A stretch of 64,000 nucleotides of DNA from Calditrichaceae bacterium (GTDB lineage Bacteria; Calditrichota; Calditrichia; RBG-13-44-9; J075), in the NCBI GenBank assembly GCA_013360445.1, contig JABWBP010000021.1:22964-86963 (forward strand), written 5' to 3'. Shown piece by piece: positions 34,009 through 42,055 of the stretch. The position numbers were made by a program, and so were the translations under genes. The notes beneath the pieces were generated by a model, which was not told the origin of the DNA, ran no database searches, and saw only the letters and a list, made by a program, of their open reading frames with translations. The first letter of the stretch is position 1. Every line of letters begins with the position of its first letter.

Positions 34009-35108
34009 ATCATATTTTCCTTCACGCTAAAGGTGGTTTTGTACCCGGAAGCGCTGATGCTGTGGGTGGCCTTTTCGATATAGTACACTTTGCTAAAGCG
34101 CTTGCCTAAGCCGGCCAGCTCGATGTTGTTCCCCGGCAAAATATCCGGGATGCCGATACATTCCCCGTTCCCCTTCACAAACCCTTCGCTGATCTTGTTC
34201 AGGATGGAGCGGGCCAGGTCATCGGCTTCCTTTTGGGAGGATACCGGCTGCCAGACGTGATGCACCACTCCTTGTTCCGCCTCTTCCGCGCCGCTGCTGC
34301 CGCTCCGGTCCCGGCCATGGAGGTCTGCCGGCCTTCCCCGCCCGATGATGGGCTGCTGGGCGGCGGGATCCCAGCCGCGCACCTCCACTTCCCGCACCTG
34401 GCTGGCGGCGTTCACTTCCGGCGCAAAGCTGAACAGGGTCTGGCCCCACTTCAGGGTGGTTATCACCTCGCTTTTGTCGCTGGCCGGGGGCCGGAAATAC
34501 AGATCTTTTCCGAACACGAACAATTCAAAATTGATCGCGTTGGCCAGCTTATTTTTGATGAAATCCCAGTCGCTTTCCCGGTCCTGCTTGATCTGGCGGT
34601 GGCGCTCCCGGGTGTCCACGATTTTCCCGGTCTCTAACTTGTAGCCCTGCTCGCGGATGATCTTGCGCACGATCTCGCTGTAAGTTACCGGCTGGTCGCT
34701 GCTGCCGTAATTTTCCGAACGTTTTTCTTTCATCATTTTATGGGAGAAATCGAATCCCTTGACGGTTAATTGCGAAACCCCGTTGGAGGGAAAGCTCACG
34801 TCCACGCCGGTAATCAGGCCCTGAAGTATGGTTTTCAGGTTTTTGTTGTCGCCGTACCCCACGCTGATTTCTACCTCGTTGTTCACCTCGAAGAGCGATC
34901 CCTCTTTCAGGTAGGTGAACTCGCCGCTGCCCAGGTCGAAGGGATTGCTGGTGACAAAGGAAAAATCATCCGCTCCTTCTAAGGTATTATTTACCGTGAC
35001 GCTGAAGACTTCCACCTTTTCCTTCAAAATATCCTTTCCTTTCACCTTGATCTGGAAATTGGGCGCGTAAAAATGTTGATATTTTTTCTGTAGCTCGCTG
35101 AACTTCAT
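34005..35108 (-). CDS. gpD-like spike hub protein
   Basis: 367 residues of the phage late control D/gp27-like class, the hub that joins tube and spike. Typical parts are FYAPNFQIKVKGKDILKEKV near the start, the GDNKNLKTILQGLITGVDVS region, FDFSHKMMKEKRSENYGS, the IVRKIIREQGYKLE helix, DWDFIKNKLANAINFELFVF, and WGQTLFSFAPEVNAASQVREV. The C-terminus (LPGNNIELAGLGKRFSKVYYIEKATHSI) is also standard. It couples by ATGA to the gpV-like gene and follows the LysM gene by 4 bases. Confidence 0.92.
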   Translation of the reverse strand: MKFSELQKKYQHFYAPNFQIKVKGKDILKEKVEVFSVTVNNTLEGADDFSFVTSNPFDLGSGEFTYLKEGSLFEVNNEVEISVGYGDNKNLKTILQGLITGVDVSFPSNGVSQLTVKGFDFSHKMMKEKRSENYGSSDQPVTYSEIVRKIIREQGYKLETGKIVDTRERHRQIKQDRESDWDFIKNKLANAINFELFVFGKDLYFRPPASDKSEVITTLKWGQTLFSFAPEVNAASQVREVEVRGWDPAAQQPIIGRGRPADLHGRDRSGSSGAEEAEQGVVHHVWQPVSSQKEADDLARSILNKISEGFVKGNGECIGIPDILPGNNIELAGLGKRFSKVYYIEKATHSISASGYKTTFSVKENMI

Positions 35109-35112
35109 CTAT

Positions 35113-35766
35113 CTACTCCAGCGGGGGAATGGTTAATTCCCTACCCGGCTTAACCAGCCGGGGATTGTCAATATTATTCGCAATGGCGATTTCCCGCCAT
35201 CTTGCGGCGTCGCCGTATTCCTCGTGAGCGATCAGCCACAGGCTCTCCCCGATCTTGAACACCCGGTGTTTGGTGCGGTCGGCGGATTCCAGCCCTAATT
35301 CTTTCAACTGCTCGGTGATGGTTTTGAACTCGGAAATGGAAACCGTCAGGGTCGCCCGCACCGGGATGCCGGAGTCCAGGAACATGGTGAACTTCTGGGA
35401 AACGCTGTCGATCACGCCTTTGAATTTGGCTTTATCCCCGGCGATGGAGCCGCCCCATAAGAATAAACAGACCGGGGGCGCGTGAATCTCTTTGTTGATC
35501 TTCAGCAGGTTAACCACCTTAGCGGTGTGGTTGCGCACGTCTTCCGCTTTTTCATAGGTGTCGAAAAACAGGCTGAGGGAGATGGTCTGGGTCTGGCCGC
35601 TGACGAACTGGGTGACCGGCACCGGCAGGCCGGGAATGGCGCTGCGCTGGAATTGATTGCGCGTCTCGATGGTAAATTCGTTGGGGTTGTACATCGCTTC
35701 GATTACTTCCCCGGTCTCGCTCAGGTCCGCCTTCAACGGCCGGATTTGCAATTTTTCCAGTCCCAT
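35113..35766 (-). CDS. LysM-containing tube initiator (Afp7-like)
   Basis: 217 residues from ATG 35766; AAAAGGG lies 5 bases upstream, and the longer frame runs into the tube gene. The first 150 residues form a tube-like beta barrel (EAMYNPNEFTIETRNQF, QTQTISLSLFFDTYEKAEDV). The last 50 are a LysM domain (RVFKIGESLWLIAHEEYGDA, WREIAIANNIDNPRLVKPGR). In AFP and PVC the equivalent protein sits between spike hub and tube and starts tube growth. The gene order tube, LysM, hub, spike matches that model. Confidence 0.93.
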   Translation of the reverse strand: MGLEKLQIRPLKADLSETGEVIEAMYNPNEFTIETRNQFQRSAIPGLPVPVTQFVSGQTQTISLSLFFDTYEKAEDVRNHTAKVVNLLKINKEIHAPPVCLFLWGGSIAGDKAKFKGVIDSVSQKFTMFLDSGIPVRATLTVSISEFKTITEQLKELGLESADRTKHRVFKIGESLWLIAHEEYGDAARWREIAIANNIDNPRLVKPGRELTIPPLE

Positions 35767-35801
35767 GGTAACCCTTTTGTAGCTTTTCAGACTGCTGTGG
35801 T

Positions 35802-36224
35802 TTACACGTACCCGTGGTGCGCCAGCTCCAGGGTTTCGAAGGCCACCGCGCTGCCGTCGGCCTTGAAGTCCGGGCCGCTCCATTTGACCGGGTAAGCCTC
35901 TTTGAAACTCCAGATGTGGGCGACCTCTTCGGAGCGGTCTTTGAGCATGATGATGTGCACGGTGGCGCGCCGGACTTTTCCGGCAATCACGTCGTTGTGC
36001 CATTTCCAGAGCGTTTGCGAATCGGCCAGTCCTTTTTTCAGCACCAGGTTATCGAAGGTGGTCTCCTTGGGAAACTTGTGCACGTGGCTGTTCAGGCCGC
36101 CCTCCCGGAAGTCTTCTACCTGGGTGGTGGCATGCACGCCGGAAACTTCGGAAAATCCGCCTTCGATGATGCCATCGATCTCGATGCGGAAGCGGAAACT
36201 CATGTAGGGGTCTTTTCGGGCCAT
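35802..36224 (-). CDS. Inner tube protein, second paralogue (Afp5-like)
   Basis: 140 residues of the T4 gp19-like tube family (MARKDPYMSFRFRIEIDGII, GFSEVSGVHATTQVEDFREG, LVLKKGLADSQTLWKWHND, FETLELAHHGYV). It is related to, but clearly different from, the main tube protein at 38.2 kb. In AFP two tube paralogues exist and the minor one forms the first ring next to the LysM protein. The position directly before the LysM gene supports that role here. Confidence 0.93.
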   Translation of the reverse strand: MARKDPYMSFRFRIEIDGIIEGGFSEVSGVHATTQVEDFREGGLNSHVHKFPKETTFDNLVLKKGLADSQTLWKWHNDVIAGKVRRATVHIIMLKDRSEEVAHIWSFKEAYPVKWSGPDFKADGSAVAFETLELAHHGYV

Positions 36225-36281
36225 GAAATACTCCGGTTATGGCGCTGCGTGCCAGCGATCCTTTCTTGAAATGGCAAAATG

Positions 36282-36383
36282 ATTTAGACAGGATTGACCG
36301 GATCATGGTCAAAAAGATGATCTAAAATTTTGTAAATAATCCTGTTCATCCTGTTCATCCTTGCCTGCCCCGATTTATCGGGG
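36282..36383. repeat. Intergenic palindrome, word ATCCTGTTC, plus hairpin
   Basis: TTTAGACAGGATTGACCGGATC on the left faces AATCCTGTTCATCCTGTTC on the right, the same family as at 18.1 kb. Directly after it is the hairpin CCCCGAT-TT-ATCGGGG (36368-36383). A-rich text follows on the plus strand, so the hairpin is not a clear terminator for the minus-strand operon. Confidence 0.65.
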
Positions 36384-36418
36384 TCAAAAAATTTAATTTA
36401 ACGCGAGGTTTTCGCACT

Positions 36419-37564
36419 TTAGAAGAAAATCCCCCGGCGCTCGCTTTCGGTGCGCAGCTTTTTCTCGATGAGCCGGTACACGTCTTCCGCCAGGCGGTTG
36501 ACCGCTTCCGGCGCAAAGGTCTCCCCCGCGCCCGGCCATTCGCTGATGCCGCACGGTTTTGCTTGCCGGATGATTTCGCCGTTTCCCCGCGGATTCGCCG
36601 CAGCCGGGGTCTCCGGCGAATCCGCGGCAAGCTGCCCATGGGAGGGCGGGAGATTTTTCCCTTTCCCCGGCGCCGCCGGGGTTACCCGGTGGGTTAATCC
36701 GGCGGGCGCGGCGAAAGCGGGGCCTGTCTCCGCCCGTGAGGGATCAGCCTCCCGGGCCTGCGCTGCACTATCGTGCCCGGGGGAGCGGAACCCTCTTCCG
36801 GATAGTGGCGCTGAATGGAAAATGGTTTCCGGAAATCCCGCCCGGCGCGAAAGCCGCGTTTTTACCGCCCCTTCCCCGGCGGGGTAAATTGCCGTTCGCA
36901 AATATTTTTGCGCAAGCTCTCCTGGCCGGGGTTTGAAGCGATTGAAGCGCAGCAGCAGGCGGGCTTCGCCGGGGAATTTCATCGCCGGCAGGACCGAATC
37001 CGGGGCGCCCATCGCGGCGGGGGGATTGTTTTCCCTGGTTTCAACGGATGCCGGCCGGCCAGCCGCCGCGCTCGCGCCAGGGGGATGGAGCGGCAAAAAG
37101 CCCGGTTTTCCCGCGGATTCCATCACTGCCAGGGGTTCGGCCAATTTCTCTTGCTTTTCCCGGTAAGCGGCAATGCGGTCAACCAGCCGCGTGAAATAGG
37201 AAAACCTTTCGATACTGCGCTGCGGAAAAAGCAACTGTTGCAATATTTGCAGCGGGGCAGCCCGGCCGGGCAAAAGCGGGATATCCCGCGAGCTTCCCAT
37301 GCCGGTATGAGAGCGAACCCGAACGGCTTTCAGCGCCCATCGCCAGGGCAGCAAGAACACCAGGCTCAACGGGGAGGGGCGGCGCGACCCGCCTGGGCCG
37401 CGGGCGCCAAGCCGCGCACAGAAGCGGCGGTATTTCCCCATGATTCGCTCCGCCGCCGCGGCGAAAGGAGAATCTGCTGCGCCCGGGGCTGCATCCGCGA
37501 AAGCCGCCGGGTGATGCCGCCCGGGAAACTTTCGCCGGGAATTATTTAGCCAAGCGCCCTTCAT
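36419..37564 (-). CDS. Pro/Gly/Ala-rich eCIS protein with conserved C-terminal helix
   Basis: About 381 residues from ATG 37564, which overlaps the end of the DUF6760 gene by 23 bases; an ATG at 37612 is also open. Most of the protein is low-complexity, GC-rich and probably disordered (PAAPGKGKNLPPSHG and similar). The C-terminus is the clear part: AVNRLAEDVYRLIEKKLRTE followed by SERRGIFF. This kind of helix ending in ERRG closes otherwise variable proteins at the same place in related eCIS loci. It may contact tube or baseplate during assembly. I know no named function. The reading frame is convincing because of that end and the packed operon position. Confidence 0.65.
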   Translation of the reverse strand: MKGAWLNNSRRKFPGRHHPAAFADAAPGAADSPFAAAAERIMGKYRRFCARLGARGPGGSRRPSPLSLVFLLPWRWALKAVRVRSHTGMGSSRDIPLLPGRAAPLQILQQLLFPQRSIERFSYFTRLVDRIAAYREKQEKLAEPLAVMESAGKPGFLPLHPPGASAAAGRPASVETRENNPPAAMGAPDSVLPAMKFPGEARLLLRFNRFKPRPGELAQKYLRTAIYPAGEGAVKTRLSRRAGFPETIFHSAPLSGRGFRSPGHDSAAQAREADPSRAETGPAFAAPAGLTHRVTPAAPGKGKNLPPSHGQLAADSPETPAAANPRGNGEIIRQAKPCGISEWPGAGETFAPEAVNRLAEDVYRLIEKKLRTESERRGIFF

Positions 37565-37784
37565 AAGCTTGCACGTCCTGGTTGACTTTTTGGTTGATCC
37601 GGGAAATTTCATCGCACCAGCGCCGCCGTTCCCGGTGTTCCAGGTTCATCACCTCATCCGGCGGCCAGTGAAAATAGTAGGATATGAAGGCCATCTCCTC
37701 ATAAAGCCGGTCGAGGGGATAGCCGCTCAGGACTCCCCCGGCCCGGCGCTCTCTATCTCGAACCGGTGTTCGCATTTGGGGCAC
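37542..37784 (-). CDS. DUF6760-like small eCIS protein, start uncertain
   Basis: The conserved core is GYPLDRLYEEMAFISYYFHW followed by PPDEVMNLEHRERRRWCDEI and a helical tail. This is the small protein that follows the tail chaperone-like gene in many eCIS loci. The ATG at 37784 overlaps the upstream gene by 58 bases and gives a poorly conserved-looking first 18 residues. The conserved part begins exactly where CTG (37730) overlaps the upstream TGA, so a CTG start with coupling is possible. It may act in tail assembly; the family has no proven function known to me. Confidence 0.75.
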   Translation of the reverse strand: MPQMRTPVRDRERRAGGVLSGYPLDRLYEEMAFISYYFHWPPDEVMNLEHRERRRWCDEISRINQKVNQDVQAYEGRLAK

Positions 37785-38095
37785 ACCGCCTTGATGGCGG
37801 CGCTGCCGTTGCCATTGATCCGTTCATAAAATTCCTGCAGAAAGGCCAAATCCGCGGAGAACAGCCCTTCGATGGTTTTGGGGGTAACATTGCTCAACTC
37901 TCCTAACCGGTTGATGACCCGGGAGAGGAGAATGACCACTAAGTAGGCGGGATTTTGCTGCACCCGGGGGTCCTTCTGGGGCAGAATCTCATCCGCGGCC
38001 GTGGCCAGGCGCATCACCCCATGCTTGTGCAGGTTCCCTTCGCCGTCCACGTACCCTTTCGGCAGGGTGAACTCGAATTCGGTTTGGAAAGCCAT
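37727..38095 (-). CDS. Tail assembly chaperone-like eCIS protein
   Basis: 122 residues from ATG 38095. Earlier starts run through a repeat and are unlikely. Typical text is MAFQTEFEFTLPKGYVDGEG, GVMRLATAADEILPQKDPRV, PAYLVVILLSRVINRLGEL and TIEGLFSADLAFLQEFYERI. A CPKC pair near the end (AVCPKCEHRFEIE) could be half of a zinc ribbon. Proteins of this type lie after the tube gene in eCIS loci and resemble phage tail assembly proteins, so a role in loading tube or sheath is likely. The stop is overlapped by the next gene. Confidence 0.8.
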   Translation of the reverse strand: MAFQTEFEFTLPKGYVDGEGNLHKHGVMRLATAADEILPQKDPRVQQNPAYLVVILLSRVINRLGELSNVTPKTIEGLFSADLAFLQEFYERINGNGSAAIKAVCPKCEHRFEIESAGPGES

Positions 38096-38126
38096 TTTTT
38101 GCTCCAAAACTTGAATGTCATGCATT

Positions 38127-38217
38127 AATGGTAAGTAGGCAGTATGCAGTAGGCAATTAACAGTTCGCCTGCCATCCGTACCCACTGCCTATTTGCCTAC
38201 TTGCCAACTGCCCGCCG
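38127..38217. repeat. Intergenic palindrome, word GCAGTAGGCA
   Basis: AAGTAGGCAGTATGCAGTAGG on the left faces CACTGCCTATTTGCCTACTT and GCCAACTGCC on the right. The family also occurs at 41.9 and 51.7 kb. It lies between the main tube gene and the chaperone-like gene. Confidence 0.7.
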
Positions 38218-38218
38218 C

Positions 38219-38653
38219 TTACGAGACGCGCTTATACGCTTCGCTCACGATTTCCAGGGTCTCGATGGCCACGTCGTTGCCTTTGGCGTTGAAATCCGTG
38301 GGATCGTACTTGGTCGGCCAGGCTTCTTCCAATTCCCAGCGGGATTTGTCGTTGCCGGCTTCGTCCACCAGAATGATGGCGAGATTCCGGCGATTTCCCA
38401 GCGCGCCTTTTTGCACCACCTCCTGGTGCCAGTCGAACAGATCGGTGGAATCGGTGATGCCCCATTTCAAAGTGACGTTGGCGTATTTGGTCTGCCCGGA
38501 GAGCTTCCGGGTATGGGCGGGGTCGGTGCCTTCGCGATATTCCACCATTTCGGTAGTGGTATCCCCAAAGCTGACTTCGTTGAACCCGGCCTGGGTGATT
38601 CCATCAATTTCCACCCGGAATCGGAAATTCCGGTAAGGGTCGTTTCGCGCCAT
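38219..38653 (-). CDS. Main inner tube protein (Afp1-like)
   Basis: 144 residues of the gp19-like family (MARNDPYRNFRFRVEIDGIT, GFNEVSFGDTTTEMVEYREG, VTLKWGITDSTDLFDWHQEV, YDPTDFNAKGNDVAIETLEI). These form stacked hexameric rings inside the sheath, the channel through which cargo travels. It follows the sheath gene, with an ATCCTGT-type repeat between them, where such proteins are usually made in large amounts. It shares the N-terminal MAR-x-DPY and the ETLE end with the second tube paralogue. Confidence 0.94.
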   Translation of the reverse strand: MARNDPYRNFRFRVEIDGITQAGFNEVSFGDTTTEMVEYREGTDPAHTRKLSGQTKYANVTLKWGITDSTDLFDWHQEVVQKGALGNRRNLAIILVDEAGNDKSRWELEEAWPTKYDPTDFNAKGNDVAIETLEIVSEAYKRVS

Positions 38654-38696
38654 ATTTTTCTCCTTGCTGGTTTTTCAGATCAGGAAATAATTCTTT

Positions 38697-38750
38697 GACA
38701 GGATTAACAGGATTTACCGGATACAGAATTATTTTCCCCTGTCATCCTGG
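38697..38750. repeat. Intergenic repeat, word ACAGGATT
   Basis: GACAGGATTAACAGGATT and ACCGGATAC tandem copies face a shorter CCCCTGTCATCCTGG. It is the third member of the ATCCTGT family and lies between sheath and tube genes. Confidence 0.6.
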
Positions 38751-38781
38751 AGGGCCGAAAATATTCTAATAGATTACCGGG

Positions 38782-40323
38782 CTACGCTTCCGCGCCGGCG
38801 GTGAACTGGAAGATGCGGAAGATCACGAATTCCGCCGGTTTGGTCGGCGCTACCCCGATCTCCACGATCAGCCGCCCGTTGTCGATGTCGTCCTGGGTCA
38901 TGGTGGTGCGGTCCACCTTGACGAAAAAGGCTTCTTCCGGGGTCGTACCCATCAGCGCGCCGGTGCGCCACACCGTGGTCAAAAACTGCGTCACGGTTTG
39001 CTTTACCCGCGCCCAGAGCTGCTCGTTGTTCGGCTCGAACACCACCCACTGGGTGCCTTCGTCAATGGATTCTTCTAAGAACAGGAACAAGCGCCGCACG
39101 TTGACATATTTCCATTCCGGGTCGGTAGAAACCGTGCGGGCGCCCCACACCCGGATGCCCCGCCCGGGAAAAGCGCGAATGACGTTGATCCCGCGGGGAT
39201 TCAGAATATCCTGCTCGCCCTTGGTGATCTGGAACTCCAGATCTAACGCGCCGCGCACTACCTCGTTGGCCGGGGCTTTGTGCACCCCGCGCTCCACGTC
39301 GGAGCGGGCGTAGATGCCGGCCACGTGCGCCCCCGGGGGCATCAACATGCGCCCGCCGGTGAGGGGATTGGAGACTTCGATCCAGGGATAATACACTGCG
39401 GCATATTTGGAATCCTTGGGCGGGAAGAAGGTGGAAATATTGGTGGTATTTTGCGCCGCGTCCAACACCGCAAAGCGGTCTTTCATGTTCTCGCAGTGGG
39501 AAACCACGTTGTCGATCAGGGTATCCGGGTCGGTGGCGTTATATAAATCCGGCACGTTGACGATGTTGATCTCGTCCACCTGTTCGAAGGCGGCCAGGCC
39601 GGTGCGCTCCGCCGGGGGAACGCTGCTATCGCCGCTGAACTGGGCGGAAGTAAGCGCGGCGGTTCCGTCTTCCCCGTCTTCCAATAATTGGAATTCGCTG
39701 GTATTGTCCGGCCGGTCGGTGTTCGCGGCTTCCAATTGCACCAGGTTGGAAGCCGCGTTAACTTTCGTGAGATAATAATCGGGAGAGATGGGGTTGGTCG
39801 AGGCGTTGTCATAGACTTCCAGCACGGTGGCGCGATCTTTCAGTTCCCTGGTGGAGAGCGGGGGAGTGGCGCTTAGCAAAGAACCGTCATCCCAGTACGC
39901 CACGGTCAACTTGAACAGGTCGGTGCGGTTCGGGGTGGTGGGGTCGGTGGAATCGTCCAGGGAAGCATTTTCGACCATGATTCCCACCCGGTTGCCCCAC
40001 TCTCCCGGCCCCACGGCTTCGAAATCAATGGGAGCCAGGGTCAGCTCTGCCGTCGCGGCGTCGGATCGCACCACCCGCCCGATGAAACAGCGGCTGCCGC
40101 CGTTGCGGAAAAATCCATCCACCGCAAAGGCAAGGTAAGCGCCTTCCATGAAGCCGCCGTAAATCCGCTGGAACTGCCCGAAGCTGGTTACCAGTTCCAC
40201 GGTAGTGGGGCCGCGTTTGCTCAACCCCAGGAAACCGGCGTTGCTGGTGCTGACGCCTTCGATCGCTTTCGGACCTCGGGAAACTTCTTCGATATAAACG
40301 CCGGGGGATAAATATTCTGGCAT
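38782..40323 (-). CDS. Contractile sheath protein
   Basis: 513 residues, a single sheath gene where AFP has three. The N-terminus MPEYLSPGVYIEEVSRGPKA and then GVSTSNAGFLG is diagnostic of contractile sheaths. The C-terminal third has the conserved core (GIRVWGARTVSTDPEWKYVN, VRRLFLFLEESIDEGTQWVV, NEQLWARVKQTVTQFLTTVW) and the final strand (IEIGVAPTKPAEFVIFRIFQ type) that hooks neighbouring subunits. The middle (about 100-290) is a variable surface domain. On contraction this sheath drives the tube through the target envelope. A 180-base gap before it holds a one-sided CCACAAAG repeat. Confidence 0.96.
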   Translation of the reverse strand: MPEYLSPGVYIEEVSRGPKAIEGVSTSNAGFLGLSKRGPTTVELVTSFGQFQRIYGGFMEGAYLAFAVDGFFRNGGSRCFIGRVVRSDAATAELTLAPIDFEAVGPGEWGNRVGIMVENASLDDSTDPTTPNRTDLFKLTVAYWDDGSLLSATPPLSTRELKDRATVLEVYDNASTNPISPDYYLTKVNAASNLVQLEAANTDRPDNTSEFQLLEDGEDGTAALTSAQFSGDSSVPPAERTGLAAFEQVDEINIVNVPDLYNATDPDTLIDNVVSHCENMKDRFAVLDAAQNTTNISTFFPPKDSKYAAVYYPWIEVSNPLTGGRMLMPPGAHVAGIYARSDVERGVHKAPANEVVRGALDLEFQITKGEQDILNPRGINVIRAFPGRGIRVWGARTVSTDPEWKYVNVRRLFLFLEESIDEGTQWVVFEPNNEQLWARVKQTVTQFLTTVWRTGALMGTTPEEAFFVKVDRTTMTQDDIDNGRLIVEIGVAPTKPAEFVIFRIFQFTAGAEA

Positions 40324-40503
40324 GTCATATCCTCCTTCGGATTTGAGTAAGATGTTTGCTTATGTGTTTTTATTCAGCCACTAAGGCTCAAAGCCACAAA
40401 GATTCACCAGGCTATCCTTTGTTTAAGGCAAAATGATTCCGCGGCAATTTGCGTTGATTCTTCATCCTGCATTCAGCAGCCGGGGCTGGATAGCTACCCG
40501 GAA

Positions 40504-41193
40504 TTAGAAAACCACTTTTTGATACACGGTTTTGCCGTCGATGATGTCCACCTCCACCTTATCCGAATGCCCGAAATCGGGATGAAAGGCTTGCAAAAAG
40601 AGGGTGCGCCCGGCCTCGTAGGATTTGCTGTTGATCTCCTTTACCAGCGTGCGGGTGAGGCGGTTGCAGAACAAGACGAACTGCGCCCGGGCGTCGGTCT
40701 GGAAGGATATATCCAGCCCCGGGGGGTCGGCCTCGGTTCCCAGCACGTTCAGCGTGGAGCCGGGAACGGGGTTTCCGCCGCCGTCTTCCACCTGGCCGCG
40801 CACTAAAGTAGCCCCGGAAGGAAAGGGATAATTCACGTTGGGAATCAGGCGCACTTCCGCCAACAGGGCGCCGTTTAATTCGATCAGCTTGACCTCGTCA
40901 TCCAGATCGGTTTGGCCACCGGGCGGCAAGCCGTGATCGGGCAGGGTTACGGTAAATTGTTTGCCTATGTAGTAATCGGCGTCCACGGCCACCGCGTAGT
41001 CGCCGTCCTCCAGGGTGAGGTACATAAAATACCCGGAGGGATTTTTGACCGCGCCGCGGGGAACGCTTTCCAGGGCGATCCGGATCTCTCCGAAAGGGGC
41101 GAGGTTCCGGGCAGTGCGGTCCTGCGGATGCACCGCCAGGGACAGAGCCTCCAGGGTGCGCTCGATGATTTGATATTTTGAATAGTCGATCAT
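40504..41193 (-). CDS. eCIS-associated beta-sandwich protein
   Basis: 229 residues, no signal peptide. The first 130 residues look like an immunoglobulin-like sandwich (FGEIRIALESVPRGAVKNPS, GYFMYLTLEDGDYAVAVDAD). A carboxypeptidase-regulatory-like unit follows (LVRGQVEDGGGNPVPGSTLN, DARAQFVLFCNRL). Proteins with this layout sit between the Pvc16-like gene and the sheath gene in related loci. It may decorate the particle or act at the cap. No enzyme motif is present, and the precise role is unknown. Confidence 0.7.
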   Translation of the reverse strand: MIDYSKYQIIERTLEALSLAVHPQDRTARNLAPFGEIRIALESVPRGAVKNPSGYFMYLTLEDGDYAVAVDADYYIGKQFTVTLPDHGLPPGGQTDLDDEVKLIELNGALLAEVRLIPNVNYPFPSGATLVRGQVEDGGGNPVPGSTLNVLGTEADPPGLDISFQTDARAQFVLFCNRLTRTLVKEINSKSYEAGRTLFLQAFHPDFGHSDKVEVDIIDGKTVYQKVVF

Positions 41194-41294
41194 AACGTAT
41201 TATTTTTTTCTACAAAATTCCACGCAAAGACGCGAAGGCGCAAAGAAGTAATGTTTGCCTGATTCATCCGGTATGTTTATTTCTACAATGAGCT

Positions 41295-41858
41295 TCACCT
41301 CAACTCTCGATGTTTGATCCGGGCGGCGGAAGGAATTGCTTCGGGTTCGATCAGCACCGGGCTGACCAGGTAGAATCCCGTCACCCGCATGGAAGCCTCC
41401 AACCCCTGCCAGATTTGCGCGACGGTTTCCTGGGGCAGGGGATTAAAGGTAATGCGGAATTCTTCGGATGAGCCTGATAGCTGCTTTTGCAGCAAAGCGC
41501 CCTGCAGAATCGAGGTCTCAAACAAAATCTGCATGCCCCGCCCGAAAATGCGCGAGCGGTTATCTTCATCCGCGCCGTAAGCGGTCATCATATAATGAAG
41601 ATCAATGGATAAAGGCCGGGGTTTGATCTCCGTGGAGCTGACCGGGAACGGAGGCTGATTTTTCAAATCCGCGTTTTCCGTAACCCGGTAAAGAAAAAAG
41701 GAGAGCAGCTTATCTTCGCTCTGGCTGTCGTCTTCGATCTTCTTAGGAGAATCCAGGGTTACGGTCACCTCCCCGGTACCGAAGGCGGCGTCCATTCCTT
41801 CCTGCAACAGCTTTTTCAGGGTTTCCCCAACGTCTGCAATGGCAGCAAAACCGGCCAT
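41295..41858 (-). CDS. Pvc16/DUF4255 family tail terminator
   Basis: 187 residues of the DUF4255 family (FAAIADVGETLKKLLQEGMD, LLSFFLYRVTENADLKNQPP, PLSIDLHYMMTAYGADEDNR, GLEASMRVTGFYLVSPVLIE). The Afp16/Pvc16 protein caps the growing tube and sheath and fixes particle length. It is placed directly after the AAA+ ATPase gene, as expected, with a word-built repeat in between. Confidence 0.92.
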   Translation of the reverse strand: MAGFAAIADVGETLKKLLQEGMDAAFGTGEVTVTLDSPKKIEDDSQSEDKLLSFFLYRVTENADLKNQPPFPVSSTEIKPRPLSIDLHYMMTAYGADEDNRSRIFGRGMQILFETSILQGALLQKQLSGSSEEFRITFNPLPQETVAQIWQGLEASMRVTGFYLVSPVLIEPEAIPSAARIKHRELR

Positions 41859-41895
41859 GGTGTTTTATCCTGGTTGCACGTGCTCTATTCATAAA

Positions 41896-42052
41896 GTATG
41901 CAGTAGGCAGTAGGCAGTAGGCAATATATGACCAACGAGATCGCAACTGCCTATTGCTAACTGCCTATTGCTAACTGCCTACTGCTAACTGCCTACTGCT
42001 GACTGCCTACTGCTTACTGCCTACTGCCTACTGGCACCACCCACCGCCCACT
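41896..42052. repeat. Large palindromic repeat, word GCAGTAGGCA
   Basis: The left half holds three copies of GCAGTAGGCA. The right half holds about eight degenerate copies of the complement in the forms CTGCCTACTGCT and CTGCCTATTGCTAA. The whole gap between the ATPase and Pvc16-like genes is made of this word. The unequal number of units in the two arms suggests growth by slippage. Confidence 0.75.
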
Positions 42053-42055
42053 GCT

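Noticed and set aside
35767..36003. Longer start for the LysM tube initiator
   Set aside because: The extension is antisense-like text over the second tube gene; ATG 35766 has a ribosome site.
36368..36383. CCCCGAT/ATCGGGG hairpin as an operon terminator
   Set aside because: On the minus strand the T-run comes before the stem, not after it, so it is not a standard terminator.
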